NCBI GenBank assembly: GCA_944472135.2
Contig: OX235263.1
Span: 1,781,517 to 1,845,516, forward strand
Direction of reading: 5' to 3'
DNA: 64,000 nt
Origin: Trichobilharzia regenti
Taxonomy: Eukaryota > Platyhelminthes > Trematoda > Strigeidida > Schistosomatidae
Shown: positions 34,416 through 44,589 of the stretch, one piece after another
Numbering within the stretch: position 1 is the first letter of the stretch
How the letters are laid out: each line of letters starts with the position of its first letter
Program-made: the position numbers and the translations under genes
The notes under the pieces: generated by a model
The model's database searches: none
What the model was told of the DNA's origin: nothing
The model's input: only the letters and a program-made list of their open reading frames with translations

Positions 34416-34465
34416 GAAAACGACTTGTGTCAACGGATTCAGTCCCATGATTCCTTTAATACTGA

Positions 34466-34807
34466 TGTGGTGAGAGCAGGCTGCTAGCCGATTGGTTGGC
34501 ACTAATCTACGTTAATGTCTAGGTCACTAATATTGACCGTGAACAAGGCTGTTTCAACAACCAATCACAGCAAACCTAAATGTGGACAAATATGATTCGC
34601 AGATAGATGGCTCTACTTTCCGAGAAATATCGAACACAACCAATCATAAGACTGTGTTTGTCTGCTTAACTTCCGAGAAACAACCAATCAGAAGACTGCC
34701 TTTTTCTGCTTGCATAAGCCTTATTAATGCATATAAAATATATATAAATACGTGTTGATTTTCGTAATAAAACGATCTGTTGCCAGCCCTTGTCTTCTGT
34801 TGTTACA
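34466..34807 (+). repeat. 5' LTR of the Ty3/gypsy element
   Basis: A 342-bp long terminal repeat starting TGTGGTGAGAGC and ending GTTGTTACA. It contains a TATA-like run (about 34733-34748) and a polyadenylation signal AATAAA at 34766-34771, as expected for promoter and 3'-end signals around R. Two CCAATCA-type motifs occur internally (for example near 34560 and 34640). No difference from the 3' LTR was found by eye. Confidence 0.95.
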
Positions 34808-34809
34808 TT

Positions 34810-34823
34810 TGGTGTCGCTGCCT
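34810..34823 (+). promoter_or_regulatory. Candidate primer binding site of the LTR element
   Basis: Two bases after the 5' LTR the sequence reads TGGTGTCGCTGCC. The leading TGG could pair with the CCA end of a tRNA. The priming tRNA is not identified. A TGGTGTC-type start is common in invertebrate gypsy elements (general knowledge), which supports the assignment only weakly. Confidence 0.5.
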
Positions 34824-34831
34824 CCAAGAAG

Positions 34832-36808
34832 ATGAAGATCCCGTGGCCAGCTGCGTTTGAAGAAGGTGACATACGGAGCTTCTTACGTGACTTCGAAGCC
34901 GTTGCTGAGCTGGTGGGTGTCAAGGAGCAGGCGGCGAAGGCAGTTGTCCTGGGGACGCTGTTAAGAGGCCGAGCGAAGGCTGCATATGACAGCGTAGACA
35001 GGTCAAATGGCACAGCGTCTTGGAAGAAATTGGTTGAACGACTAGTGTCCGAGTTTGACAGCGAAACAGACAGACAGCTAGCAATGCAGCAGTTCCGGTC
35101 AATGAAGCTTGGACCTGATGGAGACCCGCTAGTGTTGGCGGTGAAACTGACTAATCTACTTCGACGCGCGCTTCCCACTTTAGATGAAGAATCAGAAGCG
35201 CAGTTACTGTCTTCCCAATTCATCGAGAGTGTCCCCGACCACATTTCTCAGCGATTAAAACTGGTTAACGCAACGCAGCCGATGGATATTAGTGAGCTGG
35301 CGAAGGTGACCAGACAGCTGCTGAGCACAACGGTAGCCGCTATAGACCAACCAAAACCAAACGAATATGAGCAAAAAATTGAAGCATTGCAGCGGGAAGT
35401 GGCGGCGTTAAAGTTGGCTGATAGAAAAGACCGGTGTTTTGAATGCGGTAAGCCGGGACACTGGAGAAGATACTGCCCAGAAAGGCGAAAAAGAAAAAAT
35501 TTCAGACGGTATAATGCTTGTTCTTTCTTTCGTATGAACCTAGGTTTAGTGGGGGCTATTGAGAAAGGCGCTCTGTATTCGAAGTTGCGAGTGAATGATC
35601 GAGAAGTAGTATGTTTGATAGATACAGGAGCGGCCGTGTCGTTAATAGATAAGAATTTATGTAAGAGTGTTAATCCGTGTTCATTGACAGTACAAACAGT
35701 AGGCGGGTATGTGTTGCGTATCACGGGTAGATCGAACTGTACGGTCGTTGTTGGTGGCTGCGAGGTGACGTTTCCTTTCATTGTTGTACCCGAACTACAG
35801 CGAACGATATTAGGAGCGGATTTTCTGCGTGAGATTGGTGCCATAATCGACACGCAAGCGAACGTGGTGATCACGAAATACGGGCATATCAACATGTATG
35901 AGACCAGCGAGATAGCAGCGATTAAGCTGTCGACGGTACACAATGTGACAGAGTTAATTAATAAATACGATCATCTGTTCACTGGAGATGGGGACCCATA
36001 CGGTTATTGCGATAAGGTGAATCATGAAATTCCGTTAAGTGATCCTAAAGTAAGGTCATTTTTAACGCGAAGAGTTCCATGTCATCTGGAAGGCGAAGTG
36101 GAGCGACAAGTGCAAGAGATGTTAAAAGATGATATTATTGAGGAAGCTGATAGCCCATACAACTCTCCAGTGCTGTTAGTAAAAAAAGCGAATGGGAAAT
36201 ATAGATTCTGTGTTGATTTCCGACAGTTAAACAGTATGACAGAGTTAAGACCGTGTGCCATGCCAACAGTGATAGAAACCTTAGATCGACTACAAGGTGC
36301 GAATGTGTTTTCGGTTCTCGATCTTCGCTCAGGATACTGGCAGATACCGATAAAACAAAGTGACAGAGATAAGACGGCTTTCATCGTGGGTCAGACGCAA
36401 TATCGATTTAAACGCATGCCGTTTGGACTAGCAGGTGCACCGTTTACGTTCAGGCGACTGATGAAGCTATTACTTAAGAACTTGAAAAACGTGGAGGTTT
36501 ATGGTGATGATCTCGTCATATACAGTCAGAACGAAAACGATCACGTCAACCATGTAGAAGCCGTGCTGCGACGCATCGAAGAGTTTGGACTACGCGTCAA
36601 CAAAACCAAGTCTCAGATAGCCAAAAAGAATGTTACTCTGTTGGGACATAAAGTGGGAAATGGTGAGATTAAACCACTGCCGGAGAAAATTTTGACGATT
36701 AAAACGATTCCAGCCCCGAATTCAAAGAGAAAACTGAGACAATTCTTGGGTAGACGCCGTAGCAATCCCAGACCAACGTGCAAGAACCGTGACAGATGCA
36801 GTAGTTAG
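34832..36808 (+). CDS. Gag-protease-RT polyprotein of the LTR element (truncated)
   Basis: The first ATG is at 34832; the frame is open upstream into the LTR (TTG at 34790). In order: a Gag-like region; a CCHC zinc knuckle C-x2-C-x4-H-x4-C (near 35435-35480); an aspartic protease with a DTGA box (about 35621); and reverse transcriptase from about 36170 with VDFRQLN, FSVLDLRSGYWQI, MPFGL and the catalytic box written YGDD (about 36500). Ty3/gypsy RTs normally have a bulkier residue before DD. RT is followed by the usual RQFLG, then a deletion junction near 36750-36765 shifts the frame and the ORF ends at TAG 36808. RNase H is absent, so autonomous transposition is not expected. Confidence 0.9.
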   Translation: MKIPWPAAFEEGDIRSFLRDFEAVAELVGVKEQAAKAVVLGTLLRGRAKAAYDSVDRSNGTASWKKLVERLVSEFDSETDRQLAMQQFRSMKLGPDGDPLVLAVKLTNLLRRALPTLDEESEAQLLSSQFIESVPDHISQRLKLVNATQPMDISELAKVTRQLLSTTVAAIDQPKPNEYEQKIEALQREVAALKLADRKDRCFECGKPGHWRRYCPERRKRKNFRRYNACSFFRMNLGLVGAIEKGALYSKLRVNDREVVCLIDTGAAVSLIDKNLCKSVNPCSLTVQTVGGYVLRITGRSNCTVVVGGCEVTFPFIVVPELQRTILGADFLREIGAIIDTQANVVITKYGHINMYETSEIAAIKLSTVHNVTELINKYDHLFTGDGDPYGYCDKVNHEIPLSDPKVRSFLTRRVPCHLEGEVERQVQEMLKDDIIEEADSPYNSPVLLVKKANGKYRFCVDFRQLNSMTELRPCAMPTVIETLDRLQGANVFSVLDLRSGYWQIPIKQSDRDKTAFIVGQTQYRFKRMPFGLAGAPFTFRRLMKLLLKNLKNVEVYGDDLVIYSQNENDHVNHVEAVLRRIEEFGLRVNKTKSQIAKKNVTLLGHKVGNGEIKPLPEKILTIKTIPAPNSKRKLRQFLGRRRSNPRPTCKNRDRCSS

Positions 36809-37559
36809 ACACATTGTTGCAGACCACGGCGTACCGAAGACAATACTGACAGACCAAGGTCCCTGTTTCGAGAGTGAAGAGTTTACTTCCCGTTTGCAAC
36901 AGCTGGGCATCAAGAGGATCAGAACGACCCCATACCATCCACAAACGAATGGCCTAACGGAGAGAAACAACCGTACACTGAAAGAGTGGCTGGCTTCGAA
37001 GGGCGGGAACTGGGAAACGGAGCTTCCACTGATTTTACTAACACATCGGGCTACCACTCAGGAAACAACGAAGAAGTCACCCTTCCAACTGATGTATGGC
37101 AGAAAACCACGATTACCGGTACACAATGAGACCTGGCCCATGCACCAAAAGTGGAGTACGACGAAATTAAAAGCAGAGAGGAAAGAGGCAGTCAAGAATG
37201 TAATACGGAAGCAGCGCAGTGATGTCGCGAAGTCTCAGATGAAAGAAAGGACGCAGTGCATTACTTTTGCAGTCGGGGACCAAGTGAAGTGTAGAGACAG
37301 GAGATATACAGTTGGAGGCGGGCTAGGTTCACGGAAACTCCTTCCAAAGTGGGAAGGACCATACACAATCACAAAAAGACGGCGTCAAGTATATACCATC
37401 CGAAGAGGTGATAAACAGAAACGAGTTAACGCCAGTCAGCTACAAAGATGGGTACAGTGGGACAAGCCGGTCAGTAACAATCCTCAACTAGAGGATGTAG
37501 CACCCAGAAGGTCGGAACGTCTGCGCACAAAGCTATTTGACGGGGGACGAGTGTGGTGA
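36760..37559 (+). pseudogene. Integrase distal half of the LTR element, out of frame
   Basis: Open from the deletion junction to TGA 37559, in a different frame from the Gag-RT ORF. Visible integrase features are the second catalytic Asp in ILTDQGPCF, the glutamate in the HPQTNGLTER block, a QLMYGRKPRL block, and a C-terminal WEGPYTI segment like the GPY/F module, then a basic tail. The N-terminal HHCC zinc finger and the first catalytic Asp are missing because of the deletion that removed RNase H. No natural start codon is evident; expression would need a frameshift. The protein cannot be a complete integrase. Confidence 0.85.
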
Positions 37560-37893
37560 GAGCAGGCTGCTAGCCGATTGGTTGGCACTAATCTACGTTA
37601 ATGTCTAGGTCACTAATATTGACCGTGAACAAGGCTGTTTCAACAACCAATCACAGCAAACCTAAATGTGGACAAATATGATTCGCAGATAGATGGCTCT
37701 ACTTTCCGAGAAATATCGAACACAACCAATCATAAGACTGTGTTTGTCTGCTTAACTTCCGAGAAACAACCAATCAGAAGACTGCCTTTTTCTGCTTGCA
37801 TAAGCCTTATTAATGCATATAAAATATATATAAATACGTGTTGATTTTCGTAATAAAACGATCTGTTGCCAGCCCTTGTCTTCTGTTGTTACA
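37552..37893 (+). repeat. 3' LTR of the Ty3/gypsy element
   Basis: Second copy of the 342-bp LTR, offset by exactly 3086 bp from the first. It is preceded by a purine-rich tract at 37541-37551 (CGGGGGACGAG), a plausible plus-strand primer. The integrase reading frame stops at 37557-37559, just inside this LTR. CTGA follows the terminal CA as the right target duplication. Confidence 0.95.
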
Positions 37894-37897
37894 CTGA

Positions 37898-38639
37898 CAG
37901 CAATGATTTCTTAGAAAAATTTTCGTTCAACTTATTACATAAAGAAGTTGAAACTTCCTGCTGGCATAACTCAACCCCCCCTCTTTTATTACAACTTATC
38001 ACTCCATGTATTCTACCCATTCACCTTCTTTATCGTTCCCTACAGCTGTTCTCCCTGGACCTCTCAATAAAGACTACATAACACTACGTAAAACACTGAA
38101 GACTGTAAGCAGTCAGGGTTAGTGGTATGCCTTTGATTCAACTAACTAACACTGTAGTCAAAATGCATTTGAATTCAATTTTTGAAAGCATTCGGCTGAA
38201 GCTATATTGTCTCATACTGAACATCCTCCTTTTTATTCTCAACTTTTGCCTTGTATCTCTTTGGGGATGTAATCAGAAGAAACTTCACAAGAATTTACGC
38301 TCGTACAACTACTAAATATAAAAATTCTACCATACCACTATATTTAGCTGTGGGTTTTGTCTGAAGAAACTGTCAGATTTCAGAAAAGAACTTATAAACT
38401 GTTTAAATCAGTAACTGAACTGCACAGTATAAGGAAAGATTATTACTAAATGCATTGTCTATGATACTATCTACTTAAACTTCATTATGTTTTCACCAAC
38501 CTTCATTTTTTGTAGTTTTATTTATTTAATTTTACGTATATACATATTTATAAAAAGAGCTACATTGTTGCAATATGAATAAAAATGACGCTGAAAACTT
38601 CATTCCGTATACTTTTTATTATTGTCAGGAATAAAGGAA
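37898..38639. other. No gene seen, flank of the LTR element
   Basis: Short frames only (37866-38081 starts inside the LTR). AT-rich, probably old unrecognised repeat or unique intron sequence. Confidence 0.4.
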
Positions 38640-39700
38640 TTATTAATATTGATATAATTACCCGGAGGCGCTGGCAATTCATCAATACAACCCTGAACTC
38701 AGTATACAGAAAACTCCGTATACAAACTCAGACAAGTTCTCATGGATAATGGATATCCTCCAAGATTTATCGAGAAAAACATGAAGTTAAGAGAAAAGCC
38801 TGAAAGAATCCAGACGGTGCCGTAGAAACTGCTATTTATGAGTGTTGAATTTAAAAGTGACACCGCAGCTGAGATCCTGAAGAATCGCTTATGCAGATCC
38901 CTGAGGAAAGCATTCTTTATGGCTGAGCTACGTATCAATTTCTACAGCCGACAAATGATCAATGGATGTGTGAAGGATAAATTGCCGCTTTGAGCCACCT
39001 TAATGTGTTTATAAATTCACCTGCTCGTGTAGAGCTAATTATATTTGCCGCACAAAGCGCACGCTTTCCAAACGCATCCCTGAACATTATCCGGCATGAT
39101 TAGCAAAGGGACAATGTAAGACAATCTCTAGTACAATTCTCAAACACTTGGTGAACTCAGGCCATGTAGTTCCACCAGAGTCATCTTTCAAGATCATCTA
39201 CAAAGTGAAGCCAAATGGTACAAAGGGCGTCCGGTTTCGGCTTTTGTGTGTGGCGGAGGCGCTGGCGATTCATCAATACAACCCTGAACTCTGTATACAG
39301 AAAAAGTTTGTCCAGTCTCTTATTCTACCTCGGTCTTAACCTCTCCACTAATCGTTCCCTGTAAAAAAAATTTTGATTTTTTCATTTGTTTTTTAGTTTT
39401 CAATTTTACTTTTAGTTCGCTTTTGCTTTAATAATTAACTCACTATTTTCACTCTAATATGCTCCTTTTGTATATTTTCACACACCCTTCATACTCGATA
39501 GCAATTTTAACCTTTTCAAACTTCTATCTTTGTTCCGTTGAGTACCACGTAATTTACAAGTTTTAATTTTCACTTCTAAAGCCACTTCCGAGTAATTATA
39601 TCAATTATGTCACCCCCTATTACTCAATAATAGACCAGTATATATTTTTCTAAGTATAAATACAACTATACAGCCTCTGAAGAAAATTATTGATATTGTT
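38640..39700 (+). mobile_element. PLE GIY-YIG C-terminal fragments in tandem
   Basis: At 39148-39339 an open frame reads KIIYKVKPNGTKGVR and LCIQKKFVQSLILPRS, the typical PLE endonuclease end. The phrase around AAYACAACCCTGAACTC occurs twice in direct orientation (about 38660-38705 and 39254-39300): the end of one copy is followed by a second, more complete piece, which itself lacks the YIG core. AT-rich 3' UTR-like sequence runs to about 39700. Confidence 0.6.
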
Positions 39701-40149
39701 AAAAAAATTCTAATTATTGGATTCGTTTGCCATCATGTTAATTTCCAGACAGAGTTGAAGGGTTCAAACTAACAGCTGACATTTCGTCAACACACACACC
39801 GACGAGTATTTTGATCCCATATATAAGCACAAATGAACTTAAATAAACTATGAAGCTGGTCTGAGGACAGTAAGAGCAAATGTTTTTTGGCTTACGAGTG
39901 GTTCACCTGAACAGAATCTTAACCCTCAAAGTATGAATTTATCAGTGAAAAAAAGAGTGATGTACTCTTCTAGTGCAGATAAATCGGTCTCATTTGGTTT
40001 TTTGTTAAGTATAATTAAATGTTCAGAGAATGTCAGTCAGTTTCCACGGCACTACTGAGCACAAACATTTCTTCGGCATTTTCAACTGATTCATAGAGCG
40101 ATCTGTTTATTTTTCTATTCTACTTCTCACTTTTATGCAATGTTTCACA

Positions 40150-40455
40150 TCCATTGATTGATTCCTTTTTGTTGTTTTGAGATGTTTGGTCTGTGTTGAC
40201 ATGTTGGCTGCTAGTGCAGACGCTTCAACCATTTCATATGGTTAGCATGATAATATTTGGTAGTGAAATTGCCGATACGCGTTTCTCGTATATTCCGGAC
40301 TCCTCCGGTAGATGTACTTCAATCCCCAATGGGTCAATGATTGTGTTCCCGATGTGACTCGAACCCGCTACACAGTGTTTCAAACGCCAAACAGTCTTTC
40401 ACTGGGCCTTGGAATAGTAGATCCACCATTAGCCACTATGAACGAGACAATGTTA
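40150..40455 (-). mobile_element. Smalpha copy, degenerate, mixed orientation
   Basis: CCCGATGTGACTCGAACCCGC (minus box B) next to GTTTCAAACGCCAAACAG matches the Smalpha tRNA-like part. A disrupted hammerhead lies at 40285-40320, and plus-oriented upstream sequence (GATGTTTGGTCTGTGTTGACATG) precedes it. Confidence 0.45.
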
Positions 40456-40514
40456 TGCTTCGCTTTCGACTTATTATGTAACATAAAAAATGTAATGAAT
40501 CCTTGATGAAAACG

Positions 40515-40945
40515 TGTTATAGGAATAAAACTTCAGCATAAAGAGCATCTCAAACAAACTACACACCTTCATTAACAGTTGTCTTCGCTCAACACCACTC
40601 AAGATGAGATCGCCAGAAAAGTTCAGAAACAGGGATCTCTGGTAATGAGCGAAGCAACCAGGAACCGATTGTGCAACAAATAGGCAGGAAGAAATGGAGA
40701 TGGATTGGCTGACCATACTCTGAGGAAACAATCAAGTGACATCACTAGACAAGCTATTGCTCGATTGGAACCCGAAAGGGAAGCGACGAGTTGATCGTCA
40801 GTGCAAGGGTGACTTGGAGGAGGTTATGTGAAGAGGAGATGAAAGCATGTGGGCAGACTTTGAGTGGAGTGAAAACGTTGGCAGAAAACAGAAGGCAATG
40901 GAAATTAAGGATGGAATTAAAGGATATAATAATAATAATATCATA
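40515..40945 (+). mobile_element. RTE-like LINE 3' end
   Basis: The plus strand carries the terminal block with KWRWIG..LR, then CTATTGCTCGATTGGAACCCGAAAGGG and an (ATA)n tail at about 40925-40940. It is closely similar to the right part of the copy at 41375 but in the opposite orientation. Confidence 0.6.
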
Positions 40946-41374
40946 GAATGCGATCCCATCGTAGAGTAAATTTATTTGTTAAAGTCTGACAAGGTTACAC
41001 AATATTTATTATATACTGATAAAGTTTTGAGTACAGCTGATTACCACTCATAATCTACATCAATTTACTCGGATAACTTTCTAACTTCATTAATATACAT
41101 GAGCAACAAACTGATTACACTTATGAATGAGTTAAAAATTGGTGGCCTATTTAAAAACTAGGCTACCGAAAACCTCCATTACTGGATTGCATATAATTTC
41201 CCTTGTTCACTCTACTAAAACATGAACTCTAATGGTGTTTTCTGCTTTCACGAGTATTTCAACTGTCTACAGTCTACTGATTTGCAACATTCTACTAGAT
41301 TTGAAGGAATGCAAAATCGTGGAAGTACAAACTGCTACTGCCTGAGTAATGAGACCAATTACACTGCAGTCTTT

Positions 41375-42535
41375 TATTTATTATTATTATATCCTTTAAT
41401 TCCTAGAGAAACATAGGGCTCCAGCTGCGCGTCTCCATTGCATTCAGTTTTCTGCCAACTTTTTCACCCCACTCAAAGTCTGCCCACATGCTTTCATCTC
41501 CTCTTCAAATGGCCTCCTCCAATTCACTCTACCCTACCATTGAAGACCAACTCGCCGCTCCCCTTTCGGGTTCCACTCGAGCAATAGCCTGTCTAGTGAT
41601 GTCACTCACTTGATGGTTTCTTCAGAGTATGGCCAATCCATCTATATTTCTTCCTGCCTATTTGTTTCACAATCGGTTCCTACTAGGTTGATTCGCTCAT
41701 TGCAAGAGATCCCTCCCTGTTTCTGATCTTTTCTGGCCATCTCATCTTGAGTGGTGTTGAGCGAAGACAACTGTTAATGATGGTCTGTAGTTTGTTTGAG
41801 ATGCTCTTTATGACGCGCTGGTCAAATCTCCGATCCGTATATTAAGTTGCACTGATTTCACATTGGAGTCAAAAATCCGGATCTTATTCTTCATGCTGAG
41901 CTCAGTGTTGACCTCCACACAGACTTCAGACTAATGAAAGCTTGTCTTGCTTCTCCGATTCTGACTTTGATATCCTCCACAGTTCCACCGGCCTGTAGTT
42001 GAAACGATCCTTCCCAGGTAGGTAGGTAAAGGAGGTTGTTTATTTCAGGTTCCTCCCATTTATGCTGGCTGTTTGTTGTCTGTCGTTGTTGCTGTTGTTG
42101 TTGGCCGGGAATCTTCATCACCTCTGTTTTCTCTATGTTCACCTGAAGTGAAGTCATATTTTTGGCGGTTCTTCTGCCAGCTTGTTGCTTTTCACTTGCA
42201 TATACCTTCCAGTTTGTGGCAAATCAGATATATATATATCATCAGCGAAGTCCAGATCCTCCAAGTCTCTTTTTGTGTGAGTCCATTTTATGCCTGTTTC
42301 CTCACTGTCCGCCACTGTGGGTCACATTATCCAATCTACTGCAATCAGGGAGATCATTGGCGATAGTAGACAGCCTTGCCTCACTCTCGTCCTCACTTCA
42401 AAGGCTTCCGTAAGTTTCCCGTTGTGGATTACTTGGCATGCAGCATTGTCGTACAACTGTTGGATGAGATGTATAATTGTCGGTGTTACCCCGTAGTAGC
42501 GAAGTAGTTGCCAAATAACCTCTCGTCTTTAATTA
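41375..42535 (-). mobile_element. RTE-like LINE fragment, RT to tail
   Basis: Minus strand in order: HNGKLTEAFEV..TRVRQGC block (42430-42380), DFADD near 42250, a Gln-rich tract near 42100 (CAACAACAACAG), a MTSLQVNIEKTEVMKIPGQQ frame (42157), an ALKSVWRST-like block, KWR-WIG-like sequence and the 3' end with (TAA)n at 41380. Frames are broken. It faces the plus-strand copy at 42715. Confidence 0.7.
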
Positions 42536-42714
42536 TTCAGGTATTATTAAGTCCCTAGGTCAGAAAAACTTACTCCTACACTCTTTTTGATAGGCTTTTA
42601 ATCAAATCTTGTACATTTCTCCAAAAGAGAGACAAAAGCGAAATATCCTATAGGGGTCTGGTATGCTCTACAGGTTAGACAACAGTGTGTAGCACGATTT
42701 CCTGTCAGTTACCA

Positions 42715-43325
42715 ATTTACTTACAAACTGGAAGAAATGCAAGTGAAAAGCAACAAGCTGGCAGAAGAAGCATCGAAGATAGGAAAGACTTCAGGTGGAC
42801 ACAGAGAAGACAGAGGTAGTGAAGATCCCTGACCAAAACCAACAGCAACAACAACAGACAACAATCTGCATAAACGAGAGAAATCTGGAAGAAGCAACCT
42901 CATTTACCTACCTATCGACCTGCCTGGAAAGCTACGTTTCAACTACAGACGGACAGAACTGATGAGGATATCATGGAAGCGAGGATCAGGAAAGCAAGGC
43001 AAGCTTCCATTTATAGCAAGTTTGAGTGGATGTCAACAGCATTCAGTCTGCAGGAAGAAAGGGAGGTGGACTGGCTGGCCATACTCTGAGAAAATCATGA
43101 AGTGACAATACACGCCAAGCCATCACTAGAGTGAAATCCGAATTAGAGGCGGCGAGTCGGTCGTCAGTGCAATGGTAACATGGAGGAGGTCATGTGGAAA
43201 GCAGATGAAAGCGTATGGTCAGACGTGGATCCAGGTGAGAACGTCGGCGGAGAACCAAACGCAACGGAGACGTGAGGCTGAAACCCTATGTTGCTCGAGG
43301 AACTAAAGGAAACAATAATAATAAT
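42715..43325 (+). mobile_element. RTE-like LINE 3' fragment
   Basis: Starts in the KLEEMQVKSNKLAEEAS region (42727) and runs through a CAACAACAACAG tract to the end block GAACTAAAGGAAACAATAATAATAA. It is an inverted neighbour of the fragment at 41375-42535, with about 180 bp between them. Confidence 0.6.
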
Positions 43326-44589
43326 TTACTTGAAGATCATGAACTAACAGAAACCATTGTGTATTAATTTCCGTCAAAAATCCTGTATACTGTATAAAGA
43401 TTGTTCAGAATAAAGCTATTTCTATCATTCTACCAACAATGATACCTAGGATGACAATGGAGCATATGCCAATCGAGATTCATACGACTAATTAACTCAA
43501 ATTGCTACTGAACTGATAATCAGTAGTATAGTGTACCAATGGACACTTTTTAAATGTAGGCAGCTGTTTCCCAGTTCACATTACCACTACCGAAATGTTC
43601 AACTCATTGATGCAAACATCACAAAATTACAAATAATGATTCTAAGAATTGTCAAATTGTTTAGTTTTCAACGATAATAATAATTAATGGGACTACAATT
43701 TATTGGTTTAAAAAATGGGTTTTTAACGATCAGTGGTAGTCTCACGTTTGATCACAGATTGATATCAGTTAGAGAACCACCATTGAAAACCACCGTTGAG
43801 TACTGGACAGTTCTTTCTTCCTAGTTCGGAACTCATCAGCCGTGCGCAACCACCACCAGTGTTCAAACCCAGGACCTTCCGGTTACAAGTCAGACTCGCA
43901 GACCATTCTGCCACTGGGACCTGACCAAAAATGCCCAGTCAAAGAATTCCAACTCCTACAAGTTCGTGATTTTAGAGCGTCCGATACCAGTCAATGCCAT
44001 TGGTGGTGAGTATTTGTCCTCACTCCCGACCAGGTAGACCCCACTGCTAGTGACTACTTTCCACTAGAACTACAGGCAAATTAGTCTTGGGACCAAAACT
44101 CAGAGGGTGTGTAACTGTCGATGAGGCTCAAACTAGGCTGACTAAAAAACTGTTCAGTACACTTCAGTGGGGTTTTCAATGGTGGTTCTCTAACTGATAT
44201 CGATTTGTCACCAAACTTGAATTAAATCAAATCCCTACAATCAAACTCTAGTTCAATTTTGTGTTTTAATTTTTATTTCACTTATACATTATTACATTCT
44301 AACATTTTATTTATTTTATTTTGCTGACAAAACATCTTATTTCTCATCGTATTATATTTTATTGATAACACTATTATTACTTCCGAATATACTTTATCTT
44401 CCTATCTGATATGTTTCATGTATGTCTAATGAACTTCATAAGGACTTTCATTTATCCGTTCATATGTCTAATCAATATTTTACTCATGGATACAAACGAA
44501 TTTGGAAGGTTGTTTGAGTACCTTGATGCAGATTATGAGCAGTAATCGATTATGCTCAAAACACCATAAGCAAACAATAAATAATGTAT
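43326..44589. other. No gene; contains a SINE2 pair
   Basis: Flanks of the SINE2 pair (43735-44245) hold nothing recognisable. 44246-44589 is very AT-rich. Confidence 0.4.
43735..44245. mobile_element. SINE2 inverted pair (GATATC-tail subtype)
   Basis: The minus copy (43735-44060) has box B-like GGTCCTGGGTTTGAACAC, a hammerhead with core CTGATGA and GTC cleavage site (43800-43850) and a tail beginning GATATCAGTTAGAGAACC. The plus copy (44060-44245) carries CGATGAGGC in place of the core and the matching tail. Same head-inward layout as at 2404 and 8156. Confidence 0.6.

Larger units (their letters stand above)
34466..37893 (+). mobile_element. Ty3/gypsy LTR retrotransposon, internally deleted
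   Basis: Two 342-bp LTRs (34466-34807 and 37552-37893) appear identical base for base, start TG and end CA, and are flanked by the 4-bp target duplication CTGA (34462-34465 and 37894-37897). The internal part is only about 2.74 kb and encodes Gag, a CCHC knuckle, protease, most of RT and the distal half of integrase. RNase H, the integrase zinc finger and the first integrase catalytic Asp are missing. A PBS-like and a polypurine tract are present. It lies in the large intron between host exons 2 and 3, antisense to the gene. Identical LTRs argue for recent insertion. Confidence 0.93.

Noticed and set aside
34666..35244. 192-codon minus-strand frame
   Set aside because: It is antisense to the LTR and Gag region of the gypsy element, which has clear motifs on the plus strand.
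35248..35943. 231-codon minus-strand frame
   Set aside because: Antisense shadow of the protease/RT-coding region.
41891..42157. 88-codon minus frame as a host protein
   Set aside because: VNIEKTEVMKI and the Gln-rich tract recur in every RTE fragment in the window.
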